Positions 6,553 to 12,679 are shown, counted from the first letter of the stretch. The stretch: DNA of 14,709 nt from Alphaproteobacteria bacterium (GCA_005882415.1 VBAE01000259.1:1-14709), one strand, 5' to 3'. Made by a program: numbers and translations. The notes: a model not told the origin generated them from the letters alone.

Positions 6553-7192
6553 GGTCGCTCCATCAGTGCGGAGACCGTCGCGACGAGGAGCTGAAGGTCG
6601 CCCTCTCGCGACAGGCGATGATCGCCGCCCTTGACCAAAAGCGCCTGCACGTCGGCTGAACGAAGGCGGTCGGCGACCGCCAGCGAAATTTCCCACGGCA
6701 CGTCCGCGTCGTCCATGCCGTGGAGGAGCCGCACGGGGCAGTCGATGTCGATCCCGCCGCCGAGCAGCCTCAGCGCCTCGCCGCTCTCCCAGAAGCCGCG
6801 GGTCGTGACATAGGGTTCGTCGCTATAAGGCGAGGGCTCCTCGAGAGCGCCCTGCTCCAGGATGATCCTCTTCTGCTCATCGGTGAAGCCCCAGTCGGTG
6901 AAGTCAGGCGCCGCGGCGATCCCCACCAGCGCGGCCACCCGCTCCGGCCGGGCGAGCGCCGCGAGCAGCATCAGCCAGCCGCCCATCGACGAGCCGACCA
7001 GCACCACCCTCCCCTCGACCGAGTCGATCGCGGCAAGGGCATCGTCGCGCCATCCGGCCAGAATGCGCTCGCCTTGCCGCCCTCCATGTCCGACAAATAG
7101 CCGGGGAGGAAGATGAGGGTGGGCCCGCGCCCGGCCCGGCGGCGGCAGGCGAGGCGGCCGCGGCGCGTTTCGATGAAGCCGATGTCCGTCAT
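6549..7192 (-). pseudogene. ABHD10-like alpha/beta hydrolase, internally deleted and frameshifted
   Basis: Alpha/beta hydrolases of this type are serine (thio)esterases; human ABHD10 is a depalmitoylating and acyl-glucuronide-hydrolysing member. The gene begins at ATG 7192 (MTDIGFIETRRGR) and runs through FLPGYLSDMEGGKA to about 7070. Homology then continues in another frame from about 7064 (ILAGWRDDALAAID) to the TGA at 6549-6551. The second part holds the nucleophile motif GSSMGGW, the acid in HGMDDADVPWE and the histidine in GGDHR, so the catalytic triad is encoded. Compared from memory with ABHD10, where about 36 residues separate GTKA from WRKDV, only about six to eight remain here, so roughly 28-30 residues including the FDYSG region are missing and the frame is lost. 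It is either a true pseudogene or an assembly error. Neither piece alone is a functional enzyme. Its stop overlaps the GTG start of the TPR gene. Confidence 0.8.
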
Positions 7193-7223
7193 CCCCGCCG
7201 CCTAGCAAAGCGGAGCCGCGGCG

Positions 7224-8264
7224 TCAGCGGCCCGTCCTGGTGCAGATCCCCCGAAGCGCCTGCCACTCCTCCTCGCTCAGCGCGGGGCGATAGTCGTGAC
7301 CGGGAACCACCTTGCTCCGGAACAACCGCCGCCGGTCTTCGGAGACCGGGTGGGTCGAGAGGTAGGACAGGCCGGTGCCGACGGGCCCCATCGAGATTTC
7401 CTGCCTGGAGATGCGATCGAAGAAACCCGCCGTCCCGCCCGGCGAGATGTTGGCGCGGGCAAGCATCTTCACCGCGTCCGAATCGGCCTGGCTCTCCGAC
7501 CCGCGGCTGTAGCGGGCGGCGAGCAGAGCGTCGGCATTGGCGCCGGCGGTGCCGCCCAGGCCGGCGACGATGAGGTCGAAGCCGAATTCGCGGATCATCG
7601 ACTGGGTGACGTGCCGCTCCTCGATATGGGCGATCTCATGGCCGAGGATTCCGGCGAGCTCGTCGGGGCCGTCCGCTTCCTGGAGCAGCTTGTCGAAGAC
7701 GACGACATTGCCGCCGGGCAGCGCCGCGGCGTTCACCACCGGGATGTCGACGACCCGGATGTTGAGGCTGGGCCCGCGCGGCGACAGCTCGGCGGCGAGC
7801 TTGTTGATCGCCGCCTGGCCCTCTTTGCCCTTGCAGAACTTGCCGCCGAAATCGCCGACCAGCGCGTCGCCGAACCTCTTCTCCCAGGACGCTGGGACGT
7901 AAGGCGCCGCCCAGACCGGGAAATGGCTTCCGAAGAAGATCGCCAGCGCCGAGAGCGCAACCCCGACGACGATGGCGGGGACCAGGCCGACGCGGTCGAT
8001 CCAGCGGCCGTAGCGCTGGCGGCCGGGGAGCAGCTTGCCGAGCTCCCTGGCGAGTTCGGCGGGAATGCCGAGCCGCCAGCCCTGGACGTCGGATCGGCCG
8101 TAGACCTCCCACTCACCCCGGCTTTCGACATGGGTGAGCTTTTGCAGCGGCGGCGCGACGTCGCTCCCGTCGGCGAGCTCGACCCTCAGCCGCCCGTCCT
8201 CCGCCGACACGGTCACCGGCCGCCGAACGGCGGTGACGCCGTCGTAGAGCCATCCTTCCTCCAT
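7224..8264 (-). CDS. membrane-anchored M48 family zinc metalloprotease
   Basis: 346 residues. The N-terminal ~85 residues form a soluble domain rich in beta-strand pattern. One membrane segment follows at about 93-112 (GLVPAIVVGVALSALAIFFG), and then the peptidase domain. The zinc motif HEIAH is at 209-213 inside ILGHEIAHIEERH. The third ligand is probably E257 in the ExxxD pattern at 257-261, and the STHP motif (His305) seen in M48 proteases precedes the conserved PxxxxR region. M48 members such as HtpX, BepA and Oma1 degrade or quality-control membrane and envelope proteins. This one has a single anchor with the catalytic domain probably in the periplasm, based on topology inference. It starts 12 bases after the DUF898 gene stop, an arrangement that I know to recur in proteobacteria. 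Catalytic residues look intact; the substrate is unknown. Confidence 0.92.
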   Translation of the reverse strand: MEEGWLYDGVTAVRRPVTVSAEDGRLRVELADGSDVAPPLQKLTHVESRGEWEVYGRSDVQGWRLGIPAELARELGKLLPGRQRYGRWIDRVGLVPAIVVGVALSALAIFFGSHFPVWAAPYVPASWEKRFGDALVGDFGGKFCKGKEGQAAINKLAAELSPRGPSLNIRVVDIPVVNAAALPGGNVVVFDKLLQEADGPDELAGILGHEIAHIEERHVTQSMIREFGFDLIVAGLGGTAGANADALLAARYSRGSESQADSDAVKMLARANISPGGTAGFFDRISRQEISMGPVGTGLSYLSTHPVSEDRRRLFRSKVVPGHDYRPALSEEEWQALRGICTRTGR

Positions 8265-8276
8265 CGCCCGGATGCC

Positions 8277-9329
8277 CTAGAAGGCGCCGATGTCGAAGGC
8301 GTCGGCGAGGCCTTCCGCATCGCCCGGCGCCCGGGACGTCGACTGGGTGAGGGTGTCGAGGTGGATCTCGCCTCCGGCCTCCATATGGCGGACGGCGAAG
8401 GCCCAGTTGCGATAGCCGAGGAACAGCGCGCCCACCCCCAAAGTGATGATGATGAGGGCGATGTTGCCGAGGATCAGCTTCAGCCAGTCCCGGGTCCTCG
8501 CGTCGAATTCGAAGCGGATGCCGGCGATCGACGTCGCCAGCGCGACCTCGCGATAATAAGCGGCATAGTAGCTGAGGCTGACCAGAAGGAAGGCCGCGTA
8601 GAAGCCGATCACGCCCAGGACCATCGCGACGAGGAAGCCCGGCCCGGGCTGAGCCCCCTCGGTGATCATCGAACCCACCGAACCGGCTGCCGCGATCAAG
8701 ATGAAGAAGCCGACGACCGGCACCAGATAGACGAGCAGCCAGCGGGCGAAGAGCCCCTCGGTGTCGGCAGCGGCCTCGAACTGGTGCTGGCCGAAGCTCA
8801 TCCGGTTCCAGCGGTCGTTCCACAGGCTGGTCATCGCCCAGGGGATGAGCAGCCCGAGCGCCCAGCCGCCATCGGCGCTGCCGCCGCGTATGCCGTGCCA
8901 CCAGGTGCGGCTGAGGCGGTAGCGAAGCGCCCGGAAGCGGGCGACTCCGATCAGATAGAAGACCAGCCCGTAAAGGACGAAGAACAGCAGGCCCGCCTCC
9001 CGGGTCTCGCCGCGCAGGACCAGGCCCTGGATGAAGGTGTTGGCGAGGTAGAAGACCGGAAGCAGGATCAGGAAGACGATCAGGAAGCCGACGAACATCT
9101 CCTTGCCGGTTCCGGTCCATTCCAGATGTTCGTCGATGAAGCGGGTCCGGCTCCACAAATAGCGCCGCTCGCGCGCCTTCGCCCAGAAGCGGTAGATGCC
9201 CAAAGTCACCACGGTGAGAAGCAGGTTGGTGAGTGCGATCGGCAGATATTCGCGCCAGGTGCCGGTGAATTCGATGGCGGTTTCAGGCTGCACGTCTTCG
9301 GCGCCGTGAGCGGCGTTCATGTCGTTCAT
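8277..9329 (-). CDS. DUF898 (YjgN-like) polytopic membrane protein
   Basis: 350 residues with about seven hydrophobic segments (around 30-47, 79-101, 111-129, 155-168, 196-217, 231-255 and 285-304). The signature of the YjgN/DUF898 family is visible twice in degenerate form: TLGIYRFWAKARERRYLWSR at 42-61, and TLGVGALFLGYRNWAFAVRH at 296-315 near the C terminus, which suggests an internal repeat. The function of the family is not known. The start is ATG 9329, with GGGGA at 9336-9340 on the minus strand, 6 bases upstream of the start, as ribosome-binding site; an in-frame ATG three codons later is possible. It is the first gene of the minus-strand series and divergent from thrS, sharing a 149-base intergenic region. 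The soluble C-terminal tail (Asp/Ala rich) ends at AFDIGAF. Strong family call; role unknown. Confidence 0.9.
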   Translation of the reverse strand: MNDMNAAHGAEDVQPETAIEFTGTWREYLPIALTNLLLTVVTLGIYRFWAKARERRYLWSRTRFIDEHLEWTGTGKEMFVGFLIVFLILLPVFYLANTFIQGLVLRGETREAGLLFFVLYGLVFYLIGVARFRALRYRLSRTWWHGIRGGSADGGWALGLLIPWAMTSLWNDRWNRMSFGQHQFEAAADTEGLFARWLLVYLVPVVGFFILIAAAGSVGSMITEGAQPGPGFLVAMVLGVIGFYAAFLLVSLSYYAAYYREVALATSIAGIRFEFDARTRDWLKLILGNIALIIITLGVGALFLGYRNWAFAVRHMEAGGEIHLDTLTQSTSRAPGDAEGLADAFDIGAF

Positions 9330-9399
9330 TCATAGTCCCCCTGTTGATCGGAGACTGCAACGGCATCGCTTTGTGCGCAAGGCGGTTTCGGGACGCGGG

Positions 9400-9428
9400 T
9401 TGAACGGCGGCGGAGCGTCACCTAAGGA
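9400..9428 (+). promoter_or_regulatory. possible thrS promoter
   Basis: TTGAAC at 9400-9405 followed after 17 bases by TAAGGA at 9423-9428. The -35-like box is reasonable and the -10-like box is poor, which is common in alphaproteobacteria. It is located 50 bases before the thrS start in the divergent intergenic region. This is pattern matching only. Confidence 0.25.
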
Positions 9429-9431
9429 TTC

Positions 9432-9451
9432 CCGCGCCGCGGCCGGCGCGG
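9432..9451 (+). other. GC-rich hairpin in the thrS leader
   Basis: Perfect 7-bp arms CCGCGCC (9432-9438) and GGCGCGG (9445-9451) enclose the loop GCGGCC. It is 27 bases upstream of the thrS start and not followed by a T-run, so it is unlikely to be an intrinsic terminator. It could influence translation, but in GC-rich DNA such hairpins also occur by chance. Confidence 0.4.
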
Positions 9452-9478
9452 CTCCCGTCCTCTGCAAGAAACGCCACC

Positions 9479-11479
9479 ATGACCAAGATGTTCTCAGTGA
9501 AGCTCCCCGACGGTTCGGTTCGCGAGGTCGAGCCGGGGACTACGCCTGCGGACATCGCCGCCGCGATCGGCCCCGGTCTCGCCAAGGCGGCGCTTGCGGC
9601 GCGGGTCAATGGCGACGTGCGCGATCTCAACCGCCCGTTCGAGGGCGATGCGGAGCTGGCGCTGATCACCAGCCGCGACGAGGCGGACGCGCTGGAGCTG
9701 GTCCGGCACGATTACGCCCATGTGCTTGCCGAAGCGGTGCAGAACCTCTTCCCCGGCACCCAGATCACCTTCGGCCCGGCCACCGAGGACGGCTTCTATT
9801 ACGATTTCTCGCCGCCCGCCGACCACGGCCCCTTCACCGAGGAGGAGCTGCCGCTGATCGAGGAGGAGATGCGCCGGGTGATCGGTGAGGACGCGCCGCT
9901 GGTCCGCGAAGTGTGGACGCGCGACGACCTCATCCGCCACTTCAGGGACCATGGCGAGACGTTCAAGGCCGAATGGGCGGGCGAGCTTCCCGAAGGCGAG
10001 GAATTGACCGTCTACCGCGCAGGCGAATGGCTCGACATGTGCCGCGGGCCGCATTTGGCTTCGACCGGGAAGCTCGACCCGCAGGCGTTCAAGCTGACCC
10101 GCGTCTCGGGCGCCTATTGGCGGGGCGACCAGAAGAACGCGATGCTGAGCCGGATCTACGGCACCGGCTGGCTCAACCGGAAGCAGCTCGACGCGCACCT
10201 CGTCCGGCTCGAGGAGGCGGCCAAGCGCGACCACAGGAAGATCGGCCAGGAGATGGACCTGTTCCACCTCCAGCAGGAAGCGCAGGGCTCGGTCTTCTGG
10301 CACGCAAAGGGCTATCTGATCTGGCGCCAGCTCGAAGCCTATATGCGCCGCAAACTCGACGCCGCCGGCTATGACGAGGTGAAGAGCCCGCAGCTGATGG
10401 ACGCTCGGCTGTGGGAGCGGTCGGGCCATTGGGGCAAATATCGCGAGAATATGTTCGTCGTCCCGGACGAGGTGCCAAACACCGAGGAGGAAGGCCCCGT
10501 CATCACCGGCGAGGGCGACTGGATGGCGCTCAAGCCGATGAACTGCCCGGCCCACGTCCAAATCTTCCGCCAGGGCATCAAATCGTACCGCGACCTGCCC
10601 TTGCGGATGGCCGAGTTCGGCTGCTGCCACAGGAACGAGCCGCACGGCGCCCTGCACGGAATCATGCGGGTCAGGCAATTCACCCAGGACGACGCCCACA
10701 TCTTCTGCCGCGCCGATCAGGTGGTCGAGGAAGTGCGGATCTTCTGCGACTTGCTCGACGGCATCTACCGAGACCTCGGCTTCGAGACGTACGAGATCAA
10801 GCTCGCGCTGCGTCCCGACCAGCGCTTCGGCTCGGACGAGGATTGGGACCGCGCCGAGCAGGAATTGCGCGACGCGGTCGCCCTCGCCGGCCGCGCCACG
10901 CCGGACTTCGGCTGGGAGGAGCTGCCGGGCGAGGGCGCCTTCTATGCGCCCAAGCTCGAATTCCATTTGAGGGATGCGATCGGGCGGACTTGGCAGGTGG
11001 GCACGATCCAGGCGGACACCGTGCTGCCGGACCGGCTGGATGCGAGCTACGTCGGAGCGGACGGCGAGCGCCACCGGCCGGTGATGCTCCACCGCGCGAT
11101 CCTCGGGACGTTCGAGCGTTTCATCGGCATCCTGATCGAGCATCATGCCGGCCGCTTCCCGCTCTGGCTGGCGCCGGTGCAGGCGGTGGTTGCGACGATC
11201 GTCTCCGACGCCGACGATTACGCAAGGGAAGTCGCCGCCGCGCTCAAGGCCGCGGGCCTGCGGGTCGACACGGACCTCAGGAACGAGAAGATCAACTACA
11301 AGGTCCGCGAGCACAGCCTCGCCAAGGTCCCCAACCTCCTCGTCGTCGGCAAGCGCGAAGCGGAGGAGCGAACGGTGGCGCTAAGGGTGCTGGGGTCGGA
11401 CGCCCGACAGGAAGTGCTGTCGCTCGACACGGCGGTGGAGAGGCTGCGCAACGAGGCGGTTCCACCTGACCTGCGTTGA
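9479..11479 (+). CDS. thrS: threonyl-tRNA synthetase
   Basis: Charges tRNA-Thr with threonine; essential cytoplasmic class II synthetase. 666 residues, slightly longer than E. coli ThrRS (642). Domain order: N-terminal TGS domain (about 1-65), editing domain with H77 and H81 (HDYAH) plus C188 and H192 (CRGPH), catalytic core, and C-terminal anticodon-binding domain (about 560-655). The three catalytic zinc ligands are visible as C356 (MNCPAHV), H407 (QDDAHIF) and H538 (VMLHRAILG); the 51-residue distance between the first two equals that of the E. coli enzyme. Motif 2 (RMAEFGCCHRNEPHGALHG) is intact. The start at ATG 9479 has only a weak purine-rich sequence (AAGAAA) upstream; a second in-frame ATG three codons later is an alternative. 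The neighbour downstream on the same strand, after a small antitoxin gene, is infC, reminiscent of the thrS-infC order of E. coli. Confidence 0.97.
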   Translation: MTKMFSVKLPDGSVREVEPGTTPADIAAAIGPGLAKAALAARVNGDVRDLNRPFEGDAELALITSRDEADALELVRHDYAHVLAEAVQNLFPGTQITFGPATEDGFYYDFSPPADHGPFTEEELPLIEEEMRRVIGEDAPLVREVWTRDDLIRHFRDHGETFKAEWAGELPEGEELTVYRAGEWLDMCRGPHLASTGKLDPQAFKLTRVSGAYWRGDQKNAMLSRIYGTGWLNRKQLDAHLVRLEEAAKRDHRKIGQEMDLFHLQQEAQGSVFWHAKGYLIWRQLEAYMRRKLDAAGYDEVKSPQLMDARLWERSGHWGKYRENMFVVPDEVPNTEEEGPVITGEGDWMALKPMNCPAHVQIFRQGIKSYRDLPLRMAEFGCCHRNEPHGALHGIMRVRQFTQDDAHIFCRADQVVEEVRIFCDLLDGIYRDLGFETYEIKLALRPDQRFGSDEDWDRAEQELRDAVALAGRATPDFGWEELPGEGAFYAPKLEFHLRDAIGRTWQVGTIQADTVLPDRLDASYVGADGERHRPVMLHRAILGTFERFIGILIEHHAGRFPLWLAPVQAVVATIVSDADDYAREVAAALKAAGLRVDTDLRNEKINYKVREHSLAKVPNLLVVGKREAEERTVALRVLGSDARQEVLSLDTAVERLRNEAVPPDLR

Positions 11480-11505
11480 TGCGTGATGTGATGGTGCGCT
11501 ATCTT
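11476..11505 (+). promoter_or_regulatory. possible promoter of the antitoxin gene (leaderless mRNA)
   Basis: TTGATG (11476-11481) overlaps the thrS stop codon. It is followed after 18 bases by TATCTT (11500-11505), only six bases before the antitoxin ATG at 11512. No Shine-Dalgarno with normal spacing exists (GAGG touches the start codon), so a transcript starting at or near the ATG would be leaderless. Inference from sequence pattern only. Confidence 0.33.
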
Positions 11506-11511
11506 TGAGGG

Positions 11512-11739
11512 ATGCGCATCACGCTCTCCATTGATGATGACGTGCTCTCCGCCGCGAGGGACTTGGCAGCGCAACAGCAACGCTCGGTCGGGAAGGTAAT
11601 CTCGGACCTCACCCGTGCAGCCCTTGGCGATGGACACGGGCTGAAGGTCCGCAACGGAGTCCCGCAACTGCATAGAAGCGGCTCTTCTTCGATGGTCACG
11701 CTCGAGCTGGTGAACGCCCTTCGGGACGAGGGATTGTGA
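11512..11739 (+). CDS. VapB-type antitoxin (orphan)
   Basis: 75 residues, full length for the family. The N terminus MRITLSIDDDVLSAARDLA, followed by RSVGKVISDLTR, has the strand-helix-helix pattern of ribbon-helix-helix DNA-binding antitoxins. The C-terminal RNGVPQL ... VTLELVNALRDEG resembles the toxin-binding tail of VapB proteins that pair with PIN-domain VapC nucleases. Normally vapC follows directly, often with overlapping stop and start codons. Here the end reads GTGA, so a GTG start does overlap the stop, but that frame closes after six codons at TAG 11754-11756 and no PIN-domain sequence follows; an inverted repeat begins at 11767. The toxin is therefore absent, at least next door. 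The gene lies between thrS and infC, 32 bases after the thrS stop. Base use is slightly less GC-biased than its neighbours, which fits acquisition. The coding call is good; the VapB subtype is by motif memory. Confidence 0.78.
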   Translation: MRITLSIDDDVLSAARDLAAQQQRSVGKVISDLTRAALGDGHGLKVRNGVPQLHRSGSSSMVTLELVNALRDEGL

Positions 11740-11766
11740 GCTGTACTCCGATCTAGGTAACCCTGA

Positions 11767-11870
11767 CCGCTCATCCTGAGGAGCCGGAGAGCCTGTCGAA
11801 CCGGCGTCTCGAAAGACTGCTCAGTGCCGGTCCTTCGAGAATTCGCTCAGTCGCTCCTCAGGATGAGCGG
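11767..11870. repeat. 104-base inverted repeat with perfect 18-bp ends
   Basis: The ends CCGCTCATCCTGAGGAGC (11767-11784) and GCTCCTCAGGATGAGCGG (11853-11870) are perfect reverse complements. The 68-base interior contains nested pairs: ACCGGC (11800-11805) with GCCGGT (11826-11831), and the tight hairpin GTCT-CGAA-AGAC at 11806-11817. The TCATCCTGAGGAGC end motif is, to my knowledge, a very common dispersed intergenic repeat in alphaproteobacteria. No coding sequence fits inside, so it is too small to carry a transposase. It could be a non-autonomous mobile element or a structured RNA 3' end. Confidence 0.88.
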
Positions 11871-11968
11871 GCTGTTCCTACCGGCGGCCCCGATTTGGAG
11901 GGAGCGGAGGCGCTTCACGCCGCCGCCAGACCATCGAAGCGGCGGATCGGCCACAGCTCGGCACGGAA

Positions 11969-11997
11969 AAAGCGCGGCCGCACCCCGGGGGCGCTTT
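11969..11997 (+). terminator. terminator-like hairpin upstream of infC
   Basis: AAAGCGC (11969-11975) pairs with GCGCTTT (11991-11997); the loop region contains a further CCCCGGGG palindrome (11983-11990), and TTTAATT runs out of the right arm. The flanking A and T tracts suit an intrinsic terminator in either direction. It would end transcripts from thrS and the antitoxin gene before infC, or act as an attenuator in the infC leader. The T-tract is short, so confidence is limited. Confidence 0.4.
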
Positions 11998-12041
11998 AAT
12001 TCCGTGGCGCGAACGACTAGGTGGGGGGTCGAATAAGTTTC

Positions 12042-12046
12042 AGGAG
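12042..12046 (+). promoter_or_regulatory. infC ribosome-binding site selecting an AUA start
   Basis: AGGAG at 12042-12046 is the only good Shine-Dalgarno upstream of infC. It stands 8 bases before ATA at 12055, an ideal distance, but 20 bases before ATG at 12067, which is too far. The in-frame stop TAA at 12034-12036 limits the possible start to this short interval. Confidence 0.6.
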
Positions 12047-12054
12047 ACTCTGCT

Positions 12055-12597
12055 ATACGTCCGCCCATGATCCGGCGCCCCGTCGCGCCGCCGCTGAACG
12101 GCCCCCGCTTCAACGAGTTCATCTCCGTGCCCAAGGTGCGCGTGATCGATGAGAATGGCGAGAATCTCGGGGTGATGCTGACCGCCGAGGCGATCGAGCA
12201 GGCCGCCGAAGTCGGCCTCGACCTCGTCGAAGTCTCCCCCAGCGCCGATCCGCCCGTCTGCAAGTTCCTCGACGTCGGCAAGTACAAGTACGAGGCCCAG
12301 AAAAAGGCCAACCTCGCCCGCAAGTCGCAGAAGACGCAGGAGATCAAAGAGATCAAAATGCGCCCGAACATCGACGATCACGATTACGACACGAAGATGA
12401 AGAAGGTCCACGACTTCATCGGCGAGGGCGACAAGGTCAAGATCACGCTGCGCTTCCGCGGCCGCGAGCTTGCCCATGGCGAGCTCGGCATGCGCCTCCT
12501 CCAGCGCGTCCAGCAGGACGTGGTCGACAGCGCCAAGGTCGAGCAGCACCCGCGCATGGAAGGCCGGCAGATGCTGATGGTGCTCGCGCCCAAATAA
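12055..12597 (+). CDS. infC: translation initiation factor IF-3, probable AUA start
   Basis: IF-3 binds the 30S ribosomal subunit, keeps it free of 50S and rejects wrong initiator tRNAs and non-standard start codons. The sequence shows the N-terminal domain (FNEFISVPKVRVIDENGENLG, LVEVSPSADPPVCKFLDVGKY), a lysine-rich linker helix (KKANLARKSQKTQEIKEIKM) and the C-terminal domain (MRPNIDDHDY, KVKITLRFRGRELAH, MEGRQMLMVLAPK). From ATA 12055 the product has 180 residues and begins (M)RPPMIRRPVAPP; from ATG 12067 it has 176. I prefer ATA because the AGGAG ribosome-binding site is 8 bases from it and 20 from the ATG. infC of E. coli starts with AUU, and its use of a start that IF-3 itself disfavours makes the gene autoregulated, so the same logic is likely here. 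It is not followed by rpmI and rplT but by a TonB receptor gene. Identity is certain; the exact start is the open point. Confidence 0.95.
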   Translation: MRPPMIRRPVAPPLNGPRFNEFISVPKVRVIDENGENLGVMLTAEAIEQAAEVGLDLVEVSPSADPPVCKFLDVGKYKYEAQKKANLARKSQKTQEIKEIKMRPNIDDHDYDTKMKKVHDFIGEGDKVKITLRFRGRELAHGELGMRLLQRVQQDVVDSAKVEQHPRMEGRQMLMVLAPK

Positions 12598-12653
12598 GCC
12601 GGCACCCTCAGGCCAGCATGCCGTAGCGGCAGCCGAGCGGTCGGTTTCCTTAA

Positions 12654-12679
12654 GCAACTATTTTGTTGCGCAAATGCAA
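12654..12679. promoter_or_regulatory. AT-rich palindromic site upstream of the TonB receptor
   Basis: GCAAC (12654-12658) and GTTGC (12665-12669) form an inverted repeat around TATTTT. The right arm overlaps the perfect palindrome TTGCGCAA (12666-12673), and another GCAA follows at 12676-12679. This is an AT-rich island in GC-rich surroundings, 100 bases upstream of the receptor start, and looks like an operator or promoter element. The binding protein is unknown. Confidence 0.4.

Larger units (their letters stand above)
11740..12054. other. gene-free stretch between the antitoxin gene and infC
   Basis: 315 bases without a credible gene. It contains the 104-base inverted repeat (11767-11870), about 95 bases in which I see nothing recognisable (11871-11965), a terminator-like hairpin (11969-11997), and the infC leader with its Shine-Dalgarno at 12042-12046. 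A 70-codon open frame at 11824-12036 starts inside the repeat, has no ribosome-binding site and resembles nothing known. Confidence 0.7.

Noticed and set aside
4162..6594. 810-codon open frame on the plus strand opposite gloB, the monooxygenase, gloA and the TPR gene
   Set aside because: It crosses four genes and a repeat pair with recognisable motifs on the other strand; no ribosome-binding site and composition typical of antisense shadow.
6553..6696. 48-codon N-terminal extension of the TPR protein
   Set aside because: It overlaps the hydrolase gene, is arginine/glycine-rich and would bury the signal peptide; GTG 6552 with the GTGA overlap is a better start.
7296..9335. 679-codon open frame on the plus strand opposite the M48 and DUF898 genes
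   Set aside because: The minus strand has the HEIAH zinc motif and membrane segments; this frame is highly charged, Asp/Glu/Arg/Gln-rich and matches nothing.
9494..11314. 606-codon open frame on the minus strand inside thrS
   Set aside because: thrS has all catalytic and zinc residues in the opposite strand; this is a reverse-complement shadow.
11824..12036. 70-codon open frame downstream of the antitoxin, possible toxin
   Set aside because: It starts inside the inverted repeat, lacks a ribosome-binding site and shows no PIN-domain aspartates or other toxin motif.
12633..12647. Hairpin CCGA-GCGG-TCGG followed by TTT after infC as a terminator
   Set aside because: Only a 4-bp stem and three T residues; too weak to report as a feature.
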